DNA of 5,757 nucleotides from Bacteroidota bacterium. Lineage in GTDB: Bacteria > Bacteroidota > Ignavibacteria > Kryptoniales > JAKASW01. Shown in pieces: positions 1 to 4,770 of this stretch. The translations under genes and the position numbers were made by a program. Location of the stretch: assembly GCA_021789755.1 (NCBI GenBank), contig JAJYJD010000239.1, positions 1 to 5,757 of the forward strand. Direction: 5' to 3'. The notes beneath the pieces are model-generated. The model had not been told where the DNA came from and did no database searches. It was given only the letters and a program-made list of their open reading frames with translations. Numbering within the stretch: the first letter of the stretch is position 1; each line of letters opens with the position of its first letter.

Positions 1-1145
1 TGCTGCCGCTCCATATATACCCTCTGCGAGTTCATGGCGCTCTTCGGATCCATAAAGACATACGCGAGCATCGACAGGCTCTCGTGGAACACCTGGCCGC
101 CGTGTCCCCAGCCCCACACGGGTTCACGAGAGAAGACGTAGTAGTTGTAGTGACATTTTCCTTCCGGCGGGAGCATGCATTGTCTCATCAGCGAGAATGC
201 GCTCCAGTACATCATCTTCTCATCCGGGTTGGTGAAGCTAAGCCGGGGAATCTTACTGTAAAGCCTCTCGTCAGCGCGGATGAACGAACTCAGTTTCAGG
301 TGGAAAGCACTGTCTGCTGCGGCAGACATTTTGCCGACGTCAGAAAGCGAACGTGCGACTGTGCGCACCACACGAAACTTCAATGTCCCCATTGGCGGGA
401 TAGCGACGCGCTTGAAGAGTGCAATCGCTGCCGCTGAATCCAAGCTTTTCTTTCCATCGCTCCATGGTGAACTGTTGACAGTTGTGCTGATGGAGTCAGG
501 ACGAAATGTTGTCGTAAATAAGTTTGCGACGGTGTCTACGTGAGGAATATCATGATCGATCATCCACCCGTCCGGCAGATCAGTATAGCTGAATGCCACT
601 CCCTTCGCGCCTTTGTAAATTCTTACTGAATGATACACACCCTTATCGTTGTCAAGATACGGAACGATCTCAAACATCCTTCGATGAGAGCCGAGGTTCT
701 TCACGACAAATTCCTGAACTGCCGTGTGGGAGTTATAAACCAGGAATGTCGCATCGACGCGGAAATCCTTGAAGGGAAAATAGTAATATTTCACGACATC
801 GGAATACGAGGCCGTTATCACCGGCTGGCGGAATAGTTCCGGGAGTTTTTGGACGTACTGCGGAGGCCGGCCGTCTTTCAGTTCTGCGAACGCGATCGAC
901 CAATTGCCACCCTTCTGGTTCTGGAACTCTATCCCTTTGGAAGAATCGTAGAATACCAAATGATATCCGATATCGAGCGTGAATTCCGAGCGCTGCAATG
1001 CAGCGGCGTAGGTGGTATAGATGGGAGAGTCTTTTTTAGCGTGGAGGTTTGAGAGGTAAGGTTGTGCGGCTTTCGCGGAGGAGACAGCAAGCGCGGCGGT
1101 AATTGCGGCCCCCAATAGCGCGGCTTTCGTGGCGGTGGTCCTCAC
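1..1145 (-). CDS. Exported (alpha/alpha)6-barrel-type glycoside hydrolase, GH63/MGH1-like; C-terminus beyond window
   Basis: The frame is open from the GTG at 1145 to the window edge, giving 381 residues with no stop, so the gene continues to the left. Residues 1-26 form a textbook signal peptide: a short basic start (RTTATK), a hydrophobic Ala/Leu core, and an AKA|AQ cleavage site. The product is therefore exported. Residues about 40-265 are rich in beta-strand-like segments. From about 285 the sequence turns helical and contains SREPVWGWGHGGQVFHESL (339-357) followed by DPKSA (366-370), which resembles the first hairpin of six-hairpin glycosidases (GH63, trehalase-like, MGH1-like). The family is inferred from this pattern; the catalytic acids probably lie beyond the edge, so the substrate cannot be named. 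GTG 1145 is preferred because it gives a compact signal peptide; the frame stays open upstream to 1253 with another GTG at 1229. No Shine-Dalgarno is visible. A candidate promoter lies about 90 bases upstream. Confidence 0.72.
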   Translation of the reverse strand, partial: MRTTATKAALLGAAITAALAVSSAKAAQPYLSNLHAKKDSPIYTTYAAALQRSEFTLDIGYHLVFYDSSKGIEFQNQKGGNWSIAFAELKDGRPPQYVQKLPELFRQPVITASYSDVVKYYYFPFKDFRVDATFLVYNSHTAVQEFVVKNLGSHRRMFEIVPYLDNDKGVYHSVRIYKGAKGVAFSYTDLPDGWMIDHDIPHVDTVANLFTTTFRPDSISTTVNSSPWSDGKKSLDSAAAIALFKRVAIPPMGTLKFRVVRTVARSLSDVGKMSAAADSAFHLKLSSFIRADERLYSKIPRLSFTNPDEKMMYWSAFSLMRQCMLPPEGKCHYNYYVFSREPVWGWGHGGQVFHESLSMLAYVFMDPKSAMNSQRVYMERQ

Positions 1146-1232
1146 AGGTTTGGTTGGACTGAGAGACAGTGGAGATGAAACGCACGGCTGGATGAGGCGA
1201 CGATTTGTCAGCCGGTCCGGCCGAACCACGAG

Positions 1233-1264
1233 GAAATATAACCACCGGGGGCGTCAAGCTCAAA
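1233..1264 (-). promoter_or_regulatory. Candidate Bacteroidota-type promoter for the GH63-like gene
   Basis: On the minus strand TTTG (1264-1261) is followed after exactly 20 bases by TATATTTC (1240-1233). This matches the Bacteroidota housekeeping pattern TTTG - about 19-21 nt - TAnnTTTG at all but one defined position. It would start transcription near 1226 and leave a leader of about 80 bases before the GTG at 1145. It sits in the only intergenic gap in front of that gene. The call rests on pattern matching alone and assumes a Bacteroidota-like host. Confidence 0.4.
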
Positions 1265-1277
1265 GGAAGACCGGACA

Positions 1278-1295
1278 GCGCACCACGCGGTGCGC
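1278..1295. repeat. Perfect 7-bp inverted repeat with 4-base loop
   Basis: The arms GCGCACC and GGTGCGC pair perfectly around a four-base loop. The hairpin lies 65 bases after the stop of the small membrane protein gene and 14 bases upstream of the TTTG element of the next candidate promoter. No T-run follows on either strand, so it is a poor intrinsic terminator. It could be an RNA hairpin ending the upstream transcript or an operator-like site next to the promoter; the sequence does not decide between them. Confidence 0.45.
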
Positions 1296-1326
1296 CATCC
1301 CGCATTTCCATTGTTGATATTATTGA

Positions 1327-1373
1327 GGGGAAAACCATCCGTAAGCCGGTTGGAATGTCTCACCGGTTTCCCC
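1327..1373 (-). terminator. Imperfect hairpin overlapping the stop of the small membrane protein gene; possible weak terminator
   Basis: On the minus strand GGGGAAACC (1373-1365) can pair with GGTTTTCCCC (1336-1327) with one bulged base, around a loop of about 28 bases that includes further CCGG-type complementarity. It spans the TGA at 1362-1360. An AT-rich stretch (TCAATAATATC) follows, but there is no clean T-run, so terminator activity is uncertain. Confidence 0.22.
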
Positions 1374-1752
1374 GTGAGATCCTTTCGCCGACAATCGCCG
1401 CGATCCTTTTGGCTTCCGGTAGACCGAACGTCGGCAACCCTCTCACGGTCAGCCCAACATGCCTTCTTCCCGGACAAATTATCTCGAAGAAGATGTGCCT
1501 CGAATGTAGGAAGAACCCAAGAAAAAGCACGGCGGCGAGAACGACAGGAGTTATCCCAATCACGGCCATTACCGGAACGCCCGCCCGGTTGGCGAACGGG
1601 CCGTTGACAACAAGGATTATCGGAACAGCGAGACTGAACGTGATGGCACCGTCAAGGCGCATGATGGGTCTCATGCGGCCATACTTGACACCGGCTATCC
1701 CCGAATACGGCACCTCCATGTCGTACAATAGGTCGGCTGTTCTCGCGCGCAT
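1360..1752 (-). CDS. Small two-helix membrane protein of unknown function
   Basis: The protein has 130 residues with an ATG start at 1752 and a TGA stop. I do not recognise the family. Two hydrophobic segments are clear: residues about 35-50 (GAITFSLAVPIILVVN) and 60-82 (VPVMAVIGITPVVLAAVLFLGFF), joined by a short loop with Asn and Arg. The tail (83-130) is basic and probably lies on the cytoplasmic side if the positive-inside rule applies. A purine-rich stretch (GAAAGAGGGG) abuts the ATG, closer than an ideal ribosome site, so Met12 or Met27 could be the true start. The gene follows the anti-sigma gene by 117 bases on the same strand and may be cotranscribed with it. Open frames on the other strand in this stretch are judged shadows because their proteins lack coherent hydrophobic or domain structure. 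Confidence 0.55.
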   Translation of the reverse strand: MRARTADLLYDMEVPYSGIAGVKYGRMRPIMRLDGAITFSLAVPIILVVNGPFANRAGVPVMAVIGITPVVLAAVLFLGFFLHSRHIFFEIICPGRRHVGLTVRGLPTFGLPEAKRIAAIVGERISRGNR

Positions 1753-1791
1753 CCCCTCTTTCGTAAAAGTAAGGTGCAGCCGGGTGGTGAC

Positions 1792-1869
1792 TTATTGAGT
1801 CCCTGCCTTGAAGACAACCTGTACAGGCTGGGAATCCCCGCTGTCGATCGCCACGCTTTCAACAAGAAA
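1792..1869 (-). other. In-frame open extension after the TAG stop of the anti-sigma-like gene
   Basis: Directly after the amber stop (1872-1870) the same frame continues for 25 sense codons to a TAA at 1794-1792. The would-be peptide contains VESVAIDSGDSQPVQVVFK, an alternating hydrophobic/polar pattern typical of a beta-strand pair and unlike the average random intergenic translation. It has no plausible start codon near its beginning apart from a GTG at its sixth codon. Options are a recent nonsense mutation that shortened the upstream protein, stop readthrough, a remnant of another gene, or chance: 25 open codons occur by chance roughly three times in ten. Confidence 0.3.
1818..1827. repeat. 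10-bp perfect palindrome
   Basis: CCTGTACAGG is a perfect palindrome located 66 bases upstream of the ATG of the small membrane protein and within the open extension behind the anti-sigma-like gene. It could be an operator half-site pair, but no promoter with both elements is visible beside it. Palindromes of this length also arise by chance. Confidence 0.2.
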
Positions 1870-3318
1870 CTAGTTAACTGCTATCTCGCCGTGCTCAATT
1901 TTCGTCGGCGTCTTCACCCACTCTCTTCCATCCCAGTATCTGACGCCTTTCTTCAAATCTTCCAGATAGCTCTCGTCGAAGCTGCCGTCGATCTTCCCCT
2001 GTTTCTTGAGTGCCTCAAAAGTCAGCGGGGTCGGTTCGGTGTACTTCACGTCCCGGACAACCATATCATCGGTCAAAAAAATGAAATCGAATCCCCAGTA
2101 ACCGGGAAGGGTATTGTCCCTTCCGGATTCAACCTGAATCTGAATCAGACTGTCGGTGCTTTCCTTCAACATTCTTGGGGTCCCTCCCACCGCCTCTGCT
2201 GCCTCCAGGCTTGATTTCGGCAACTTGATGTAGTACAGCTCAGCATCCGAAGGTTCGAAGCCGAAACCTGGCGTCTCCCTGCTTTCTTTCTCTCCTACTA
2301 TCCTGGCTGGGTCGAGCATCGCGACAAATTCAAACTTGCGTCCCGACATTTCATCGATGTCATCGATACCGGTTATCATGATTTCCCGGGCTCCGTTGTG
2401 AAGAGGACCGATGGAATACGGTGCGAAATCGCCGTAGTGCCAATACTTGCCTATGACATTCAGGTTCGCATCGAGCCGCTCAAGAAAAGCCGGCGATCGG
2501 CCGTTGTCCGAATAGACAAACAAATTTGAGCTGCCGCCAGGCATACGTTCCGAAATCACGAATACCGGAACGAAGGAGGTATAATAACGTTCTCCCCTGA
2601 AAGTGATCTCTTTGTCAGTAAAGGAAAATGTTTTCTTCAGATCCCCGTTCGCATCGTATACTCTCAACCGACGCGAATTGCTGTCCCCGCGCAGGGGCAC
2701 GGCTGTAATGATTTCTTTTCGTCCATCGCCCTTAAGGTCCGTTATGACAGTCTCGTGTGCATTATGTTCGTTCTCAAACTTCTCATCTTCCTGGATGTCG
2801 AATGCCGGCAGAGACCACAAATAGTGATTGGAACTGCTGTAGATTTCCAGTCTATTCAGCTTCGTATTGTAATAGTAGTAACCCGGCTGTCCCTTGTAAG
2901 TCCTCACGAACATCAAAAGTGAGCCGACAATGGCAAGGAACGCGACGGCAAAGAATGAGCTCGCTACCGGGTGATTTCTCCCGTAATCTCCAACCCGTCG
3001 CCACAGCGTCGGCGCTTTGACCTCGGTGTAAGACACAACTTCAGCGTATGGAGAATTGAAGTAAGGCTCCAGTTCGTTGCGACTCCTGATAAGTGACCTC
3101 TGAGCGGACAGCGGGGGCGAAGAGATCGATTTCGCCCGCTCTCTTTCGACGTCCACATAATATTGCCTGATCTCCTCAAAAATGCTTCGGCAGCCTGCGC
3201 ACTCGGCGATATGTCCTGCAATCTGCTTTTCGTGCTTTGTGGCACGGGGATCGCCCAAAACGAGAAGTTCCAGGGTATGTTCGTCGAAATGCTTCACTCT
3301 ATTATATTTTCCTTCCAC
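1870..3318 (-). CDS. Membrane-anchored zinc-finger anti-sigma-like protein with exported FG-GAP-like domain
   Basis: The protein has 482 residues with a GTG start. The N-terminal region (9-60) matches a zf-HC2/ZAS zinc-finger anti-sigma domain: helical EHTLELLVLGD, then HIAECAGC with His36, Cys40 and Cys43 in H-x3-C-x2-C spacing; His29 may be the fourth ligand. A linker follows, then a single transmembrane helix at about 117-138. Residues 139-482 would be outside the cytoplasm. They contain ITDLKGDGRKEIITA (192-206), a classic FG-GAP/VCBS calcium-loop motif, and GPLHNGAREIMITGIDD (304-320), a degenerate second copy, suggesting a partial beta-propeller. The start lies six bases after the stop of the upstream gene, typical of a translationally coupled sigma/anti-sigma pair; a GTG at codon 8 has a better purine-rich leader (GGAAGG) and is the alternative. 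Inferred role: a transmembrane sensor that holds the upstream product inactive until signalled. The large ligand-type exterior is unusual for this class. Confidence 0.75.
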   Translation of the reverse strand: MEGKYNRVKHFDEHTLELLVLGDPRATKHEKQIAGHIAECAGCRSIFEEIRQYYVDVERERAKSISSPPLSAQRSLIRSRNELEPYFNSPYAEVVSYTEVKAPTLWRRVGDYGRNHPVASSFFAVAFLAIVGSLLMFVRTYKGQPGYYYYNTKLNRLEIYSSSNHYLWSLPAFDIQEDEKFENEHNAHETVITDLKGDGRKEIITAVPLRGDSNSRRLRVYDANGDLKKTFSFTDKEITFRGERYYTSFVPVFVISERMPGGSSNLFVYSDNGRSPAFLERLDANLNVIGKYWHYGDFAPYSIGPLHNGAREIMITGIDDIDEMSGRKFEFVAMLDPARIVGEKESRETPGFGFEPSDAELYYIKLPKSSLEAAEAVGGTPRMLKESTDSLIQIQVESGRDNTLPGYWGFDFIFLTDDMVVRDVKYTEPTPLTFEALKKQGKIDGSFDESYLEDLKKGVRYWDGREWVKTPTKIEHGEIAVN

Positions 3319-3324
3319 TGCGGA

Positions 3325-4389
3325 TCATTTGCTGAAAATCTGTCTTTGCTTGAGCCGCCTCGCAACTTCCACTCCGGTAAGCCTCGAAAGGTATTCCAAC
3401 CGGCTCCTGTGCTTGGCTCTGTACTCGTTGTCAGTCATGCTGTTCATATCCTCTCTGAGCAGCTCGCGGAGCCCTTTCTCATGACCGTCCCCAGAAAAAG
3501 TCAGATTAAGTCTTCTCTCGATCACCCGGAAGTACGTCTCCAGCAGCGACGGGTGAATCCGCTTTTTAAGAGAGTACTGTTTCACCATTTTGTTTTTGAC
3601 CTGCTCGACAGATGCCCTTATAACTCGTGCGAGGCTGTCGATTTCCATCTCTTCCTCAACAACTCTCGCCGGCTCGTCGTTCTCAATTCGGGACATATAA
3701 AGCGATCTGAAGACTATTCCCACCGAAGAAAGCGGCACAATCCTGGAAACATCGGACCGCTCCTGAAGAAACAGGGCGAGCCTGCCCAGCATGAACGGAA
3801 TGTTTTCGGTGCCCCGCAGATAATTCTTCAATCCCGATTCCAGGTCATCGATCTCCAGAGGTCTCAGATTCATCATGCTCTCTCCGTCAGCAGGCGCCAG
3901 GCAGGGTTCGCCGAACCTTTCTACGATCGCAAGGCTGTGGAACTGCTGGAGCGCCATCTTGATGTTGCGGAGGACTTTTCCAAGAGACGGATCAACTTCA
4001 TTGTAGAGCCGGAAGATTCCGTGATTGACGTTTGAGAATACGAGACGACGGAGGTGGGTCAGTAGCTCTTCGTCGGTGAGTTTCTCCGGAGGGTAAGCGG
4101 CAAAGTAAGCGTGGAAGTGTGGGAACTCGCCGGATTCGGTGTATGCAAAGAGATCCGCTATGCAATCATAAGCATAATCCGTCACGTCCAGGTTCAGAGT
4201 CTTTTTCAGCACCACGTCTCTTCCGAGCCTGCTGCTCAGGTATGGGATTGCGAGAGCATGACAGACTCCGATGAGATCGTTTACCTCACCCTGCCCGTAT
4301 TCACCCTTCAGTATGGCGCGTAAAGACTTGCCGGCAATCTCTTTTAAACACAGAGTACTCTTTGATTCTACCTCTTTGTCCTTCTTCAC
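3325..4389 (-). CDS. Putative sigma-factor-like regulatory protein, partner of the zinc-finger anti-sigma protein
   Basis: This is a 354-residue soluble, mostly helical protein with no signal peptide or membrane segment. Function is inferred mainly from position: it is the first gene of a tight pair with a zinc-finger anti-sigma protein, six bases apart. Residues about 20-95 weakly resemble sigma-70 region 2, with an acidic/aromatic stretch DYAYDCIADLFAYTESGEFPHF at 71-92 in the place of the usual D-x-x-Q-E-x-F segment. Residues 126-150 (FRLYNEVDPSLGKVLRNIK onward) look like a conserved family block. No region-4 helix-turn-helix is recognisable; the C-terminal 100 residues are charged and helical (EYRAKHRSRLEYLSRL at 322-337). 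It is longer than typical ECF sigma factors (about 180-200). GTG 4389 is the only start available, because an in-frame TGA lies six codons upstream. Alternatives are a non-sigma cytoplasmic adaptor or an unknown DNA-binding regulator. Confidence 0.5.
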   Translation of the reverse strand: MKKDKEVESKSTLCLKEIAGKSLRAILKGEYGQGEVNDLIGVCHALAIPYLSSRLGRDVVLKKTLNLDVTDYAYDCIADLFAYTESGEFPHFHAYFAAYPPEKLTDEELLTHLRRLVFSNVNHGIFRLYNEVDPSLGKVLRNIKMALQQFHSLAIVERFGEPCLAPADGESMMNLRPLEIDDLESGLKNYLRGTENIPFMLGRLALFLQERSDVSRIVPLSSVGIVFRSLYMSRIENDEPARVVEEEMEIDSLARVIRASVEQVKNKMVKQYSLKKRIHPSLLETYFRVIERRLNLTFSGDGHEKGLRELLREDMNSMTDNEYRAKHRSRLEYLSRLTGVEVARRLKQRQIFSK

Positions 4390-4397
4390 TCTTAAGG

Positions 4398-4402
4398 CCT
4401 TC
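4398..4402 (-). promoter_or_regulatory. Ribosome binding site supporting the GTG start at 4389
   Basis: GAAGG on the minus strand lies eight bases before the GTG. It is one of the few convincing Shine-Dalgarno matches in the window and supports this non-ATG start, which is also the only one possible after the in-frame upstream TGA. Confidence 0.5.
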
Positions 4403-4455
4403 GTTCATTCCAGCTTTATTGATGGCTAAAAAGGACGCTCTCAAAAAACTAATGT

Positions 4456-4486
4456 CGAAAATATCCTGTGCCGGTGATACTTGCAA
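4456..4486 (-). promoter_or_regulatory. Candidate promoter of the sigma/anti-sigma operon
   Basis: On the minus strand TTGCAA (4486-4481) is followed after 17 bases by TATTTT (4463-4458), an acceptable sigma-70 pair. Read in Bacteroidota style it is TTG - 20 nt - TATTTTCG, one mismatch from TAnnTTTG. Transcription would begin near 4450, about 60 bases before the GTG. The upstream element lies within a perfect palindrome, which suggests regulated access. Evidence is by pattern only. Confidence 0.38.
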
Positions 4487-4490
4487 GTAT
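4477..4490. promoter_or_regulatory. 14-bp perfect palindrome, candidate operator over the -35 element
   Basis: ATACTTGCAAGTAT is perfectly self-complementary with no spacer, as in dimeric repressor sites. It completely covers the TTGCAA element of the candidate promoter of the sigma-like gene. A protein bound here would block polymerase. The binding protein is unknown; an autoregulatory product of this operon or an unlinked regulator are both possible. Confidence 0.45.
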
Positions 4491-4506
4491 TCTGTACCAC
4501 ATTATT

Positions 4507-4519
4507 CATGTTGGACATG
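4507..4519. repeat. 13-bp inverted repeat upstream of the candidate operator
   Basis: CATGT and ACATG flank a three-base spacer. The site lies 16 bases upstream of the 14-bp palindrome, so it could be a second regulator site in front of the sigma-like operon. The two repeats do not share a half-site sequence, and a five-base arm can occur by chance. Confidence 0.25.
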
Positions 4520-4683
4520 GTCTAATTCGGAAAGAAGAGCAGCGCACCTCAGATGACCCGGATCGCGTGTGCCGGCGAACAAGGTTGTAAAGTTACGGCC
4601 GCGGCTTCGACGTCCCGCCTGTTCAAGACCACTTGACATCCAGAAGACATTTGAGGCAAAAGACTTCATGAGCGCGAGACAAA

Positions 4684-4715
4684 GAGGGATGGCTTTCGGC
4701 CGAGAGCCCTCCATT
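4684..4715 (-). terminator. Imperfect palindrome, possible second terminator hairpin after GH3
   Basis: The minus-strand arms AATGGAGGGCTCTCGG and CCGAAAGCCATCCCTC pair at 12 of 16 positions around a centre at 4699/4700. The sequence then runs CTTTGTCTC, which is only mildly T-rich. The structure lies about 55 bases past the GH3 stop. It may support termination or protect the transcript end, but it is not a canonical intrinsic terminator. Confidence 0.28.
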
Positions 4716-4731
4716 ACGCTGTTGCGCACCA

Positions 4732-4758
4732 CTTCGCACTCCCCGCCGTGAGGCGAAG
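4732..4758 (-). terminator. Hairpin immediately downstream of the GH3 stop codon
   Basis: CTTCGC and GCGAAG pair, and the stem extends through CTC/GAG after a single bulged base, giving nine pairs around an eight-base loop. It begins 12 bases after the TAA of the GH3 gene. No T-run follows on the minus strand, so it may be a transcript-end stabilising hairpin or a factor-assisted stop rather than a classical intrinsic terminator. Confidence 0.35.
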
Positions 4759-4770
4759 AGGGTGTCGGGA

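Larger units (their letters stand above)
4390..4770. other. 381-base intergenic region without a supported gene
   Basis: The stretch separates the GH3 stop from the sigma-like gene. Its right part (4560-4760) is GC-rich and carries two hairpins suited to ending the GH3 transcript. Its left part (4390-4520) is AT-rich and holds a ribosome site, a candidate promoter and two inverted repeats. Open frames of 60-76 codons exist on both strands of 4502-4751, but they overlap each other, show no domain, and have no convincing ribosome sites, so I call none of them a gene. Confidence 0.6.

Noticed and set aside
84..1052. Series of plus-strand open frames at the left end
   Set aside because: They are fragmented and antisense to the 381-codon uninterrupted minus-strand frame that has a signal peptide and glycosidase-like motif.
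1036..1338. Minus-strand 100-codon frame beginning with ATG at 1338
   Set aside because: It overlaps the signal-peptide region of the GH63-like gene in another frame, and its sequence is Pro/Arg/Ser-rich without structure.
1205..1798. Plus-strand open frame of 197 codons
   Set aside because: It lies opposite the small membrane protein and an intergenic promoter region, has low-complexity Arg/Pro/Thr-rich composition and no domain. The opposite strand gives two clean membrane segments and a natural stop instead.
3163..4035. Plus-strand open frame of 290 codons
   Set aside because: It is antisense to the sigma-like and anti-sigma-like genes and crosses their junction. The minus strand shows a ZAS motif, tight operon spacing and coherent helical protein, so this is a shadow.
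4502..4732. Minus-strand 76-codon frame in the intergenic region as a small protein
   Set aside because: There is no convincing ribosome site and no recognised domain. An equally long frame runs on the opposite strand, and the region is better explained by hairpins or a repeat.
363..4732. Nine-base word GCGCACCAC found three times (363, 1278, 4724)
   Set aside because: One copy is inside coding sequence and the surroundings differ. The other two sit in different hairpins with no further similarity, so a shared regulator site is not supported.
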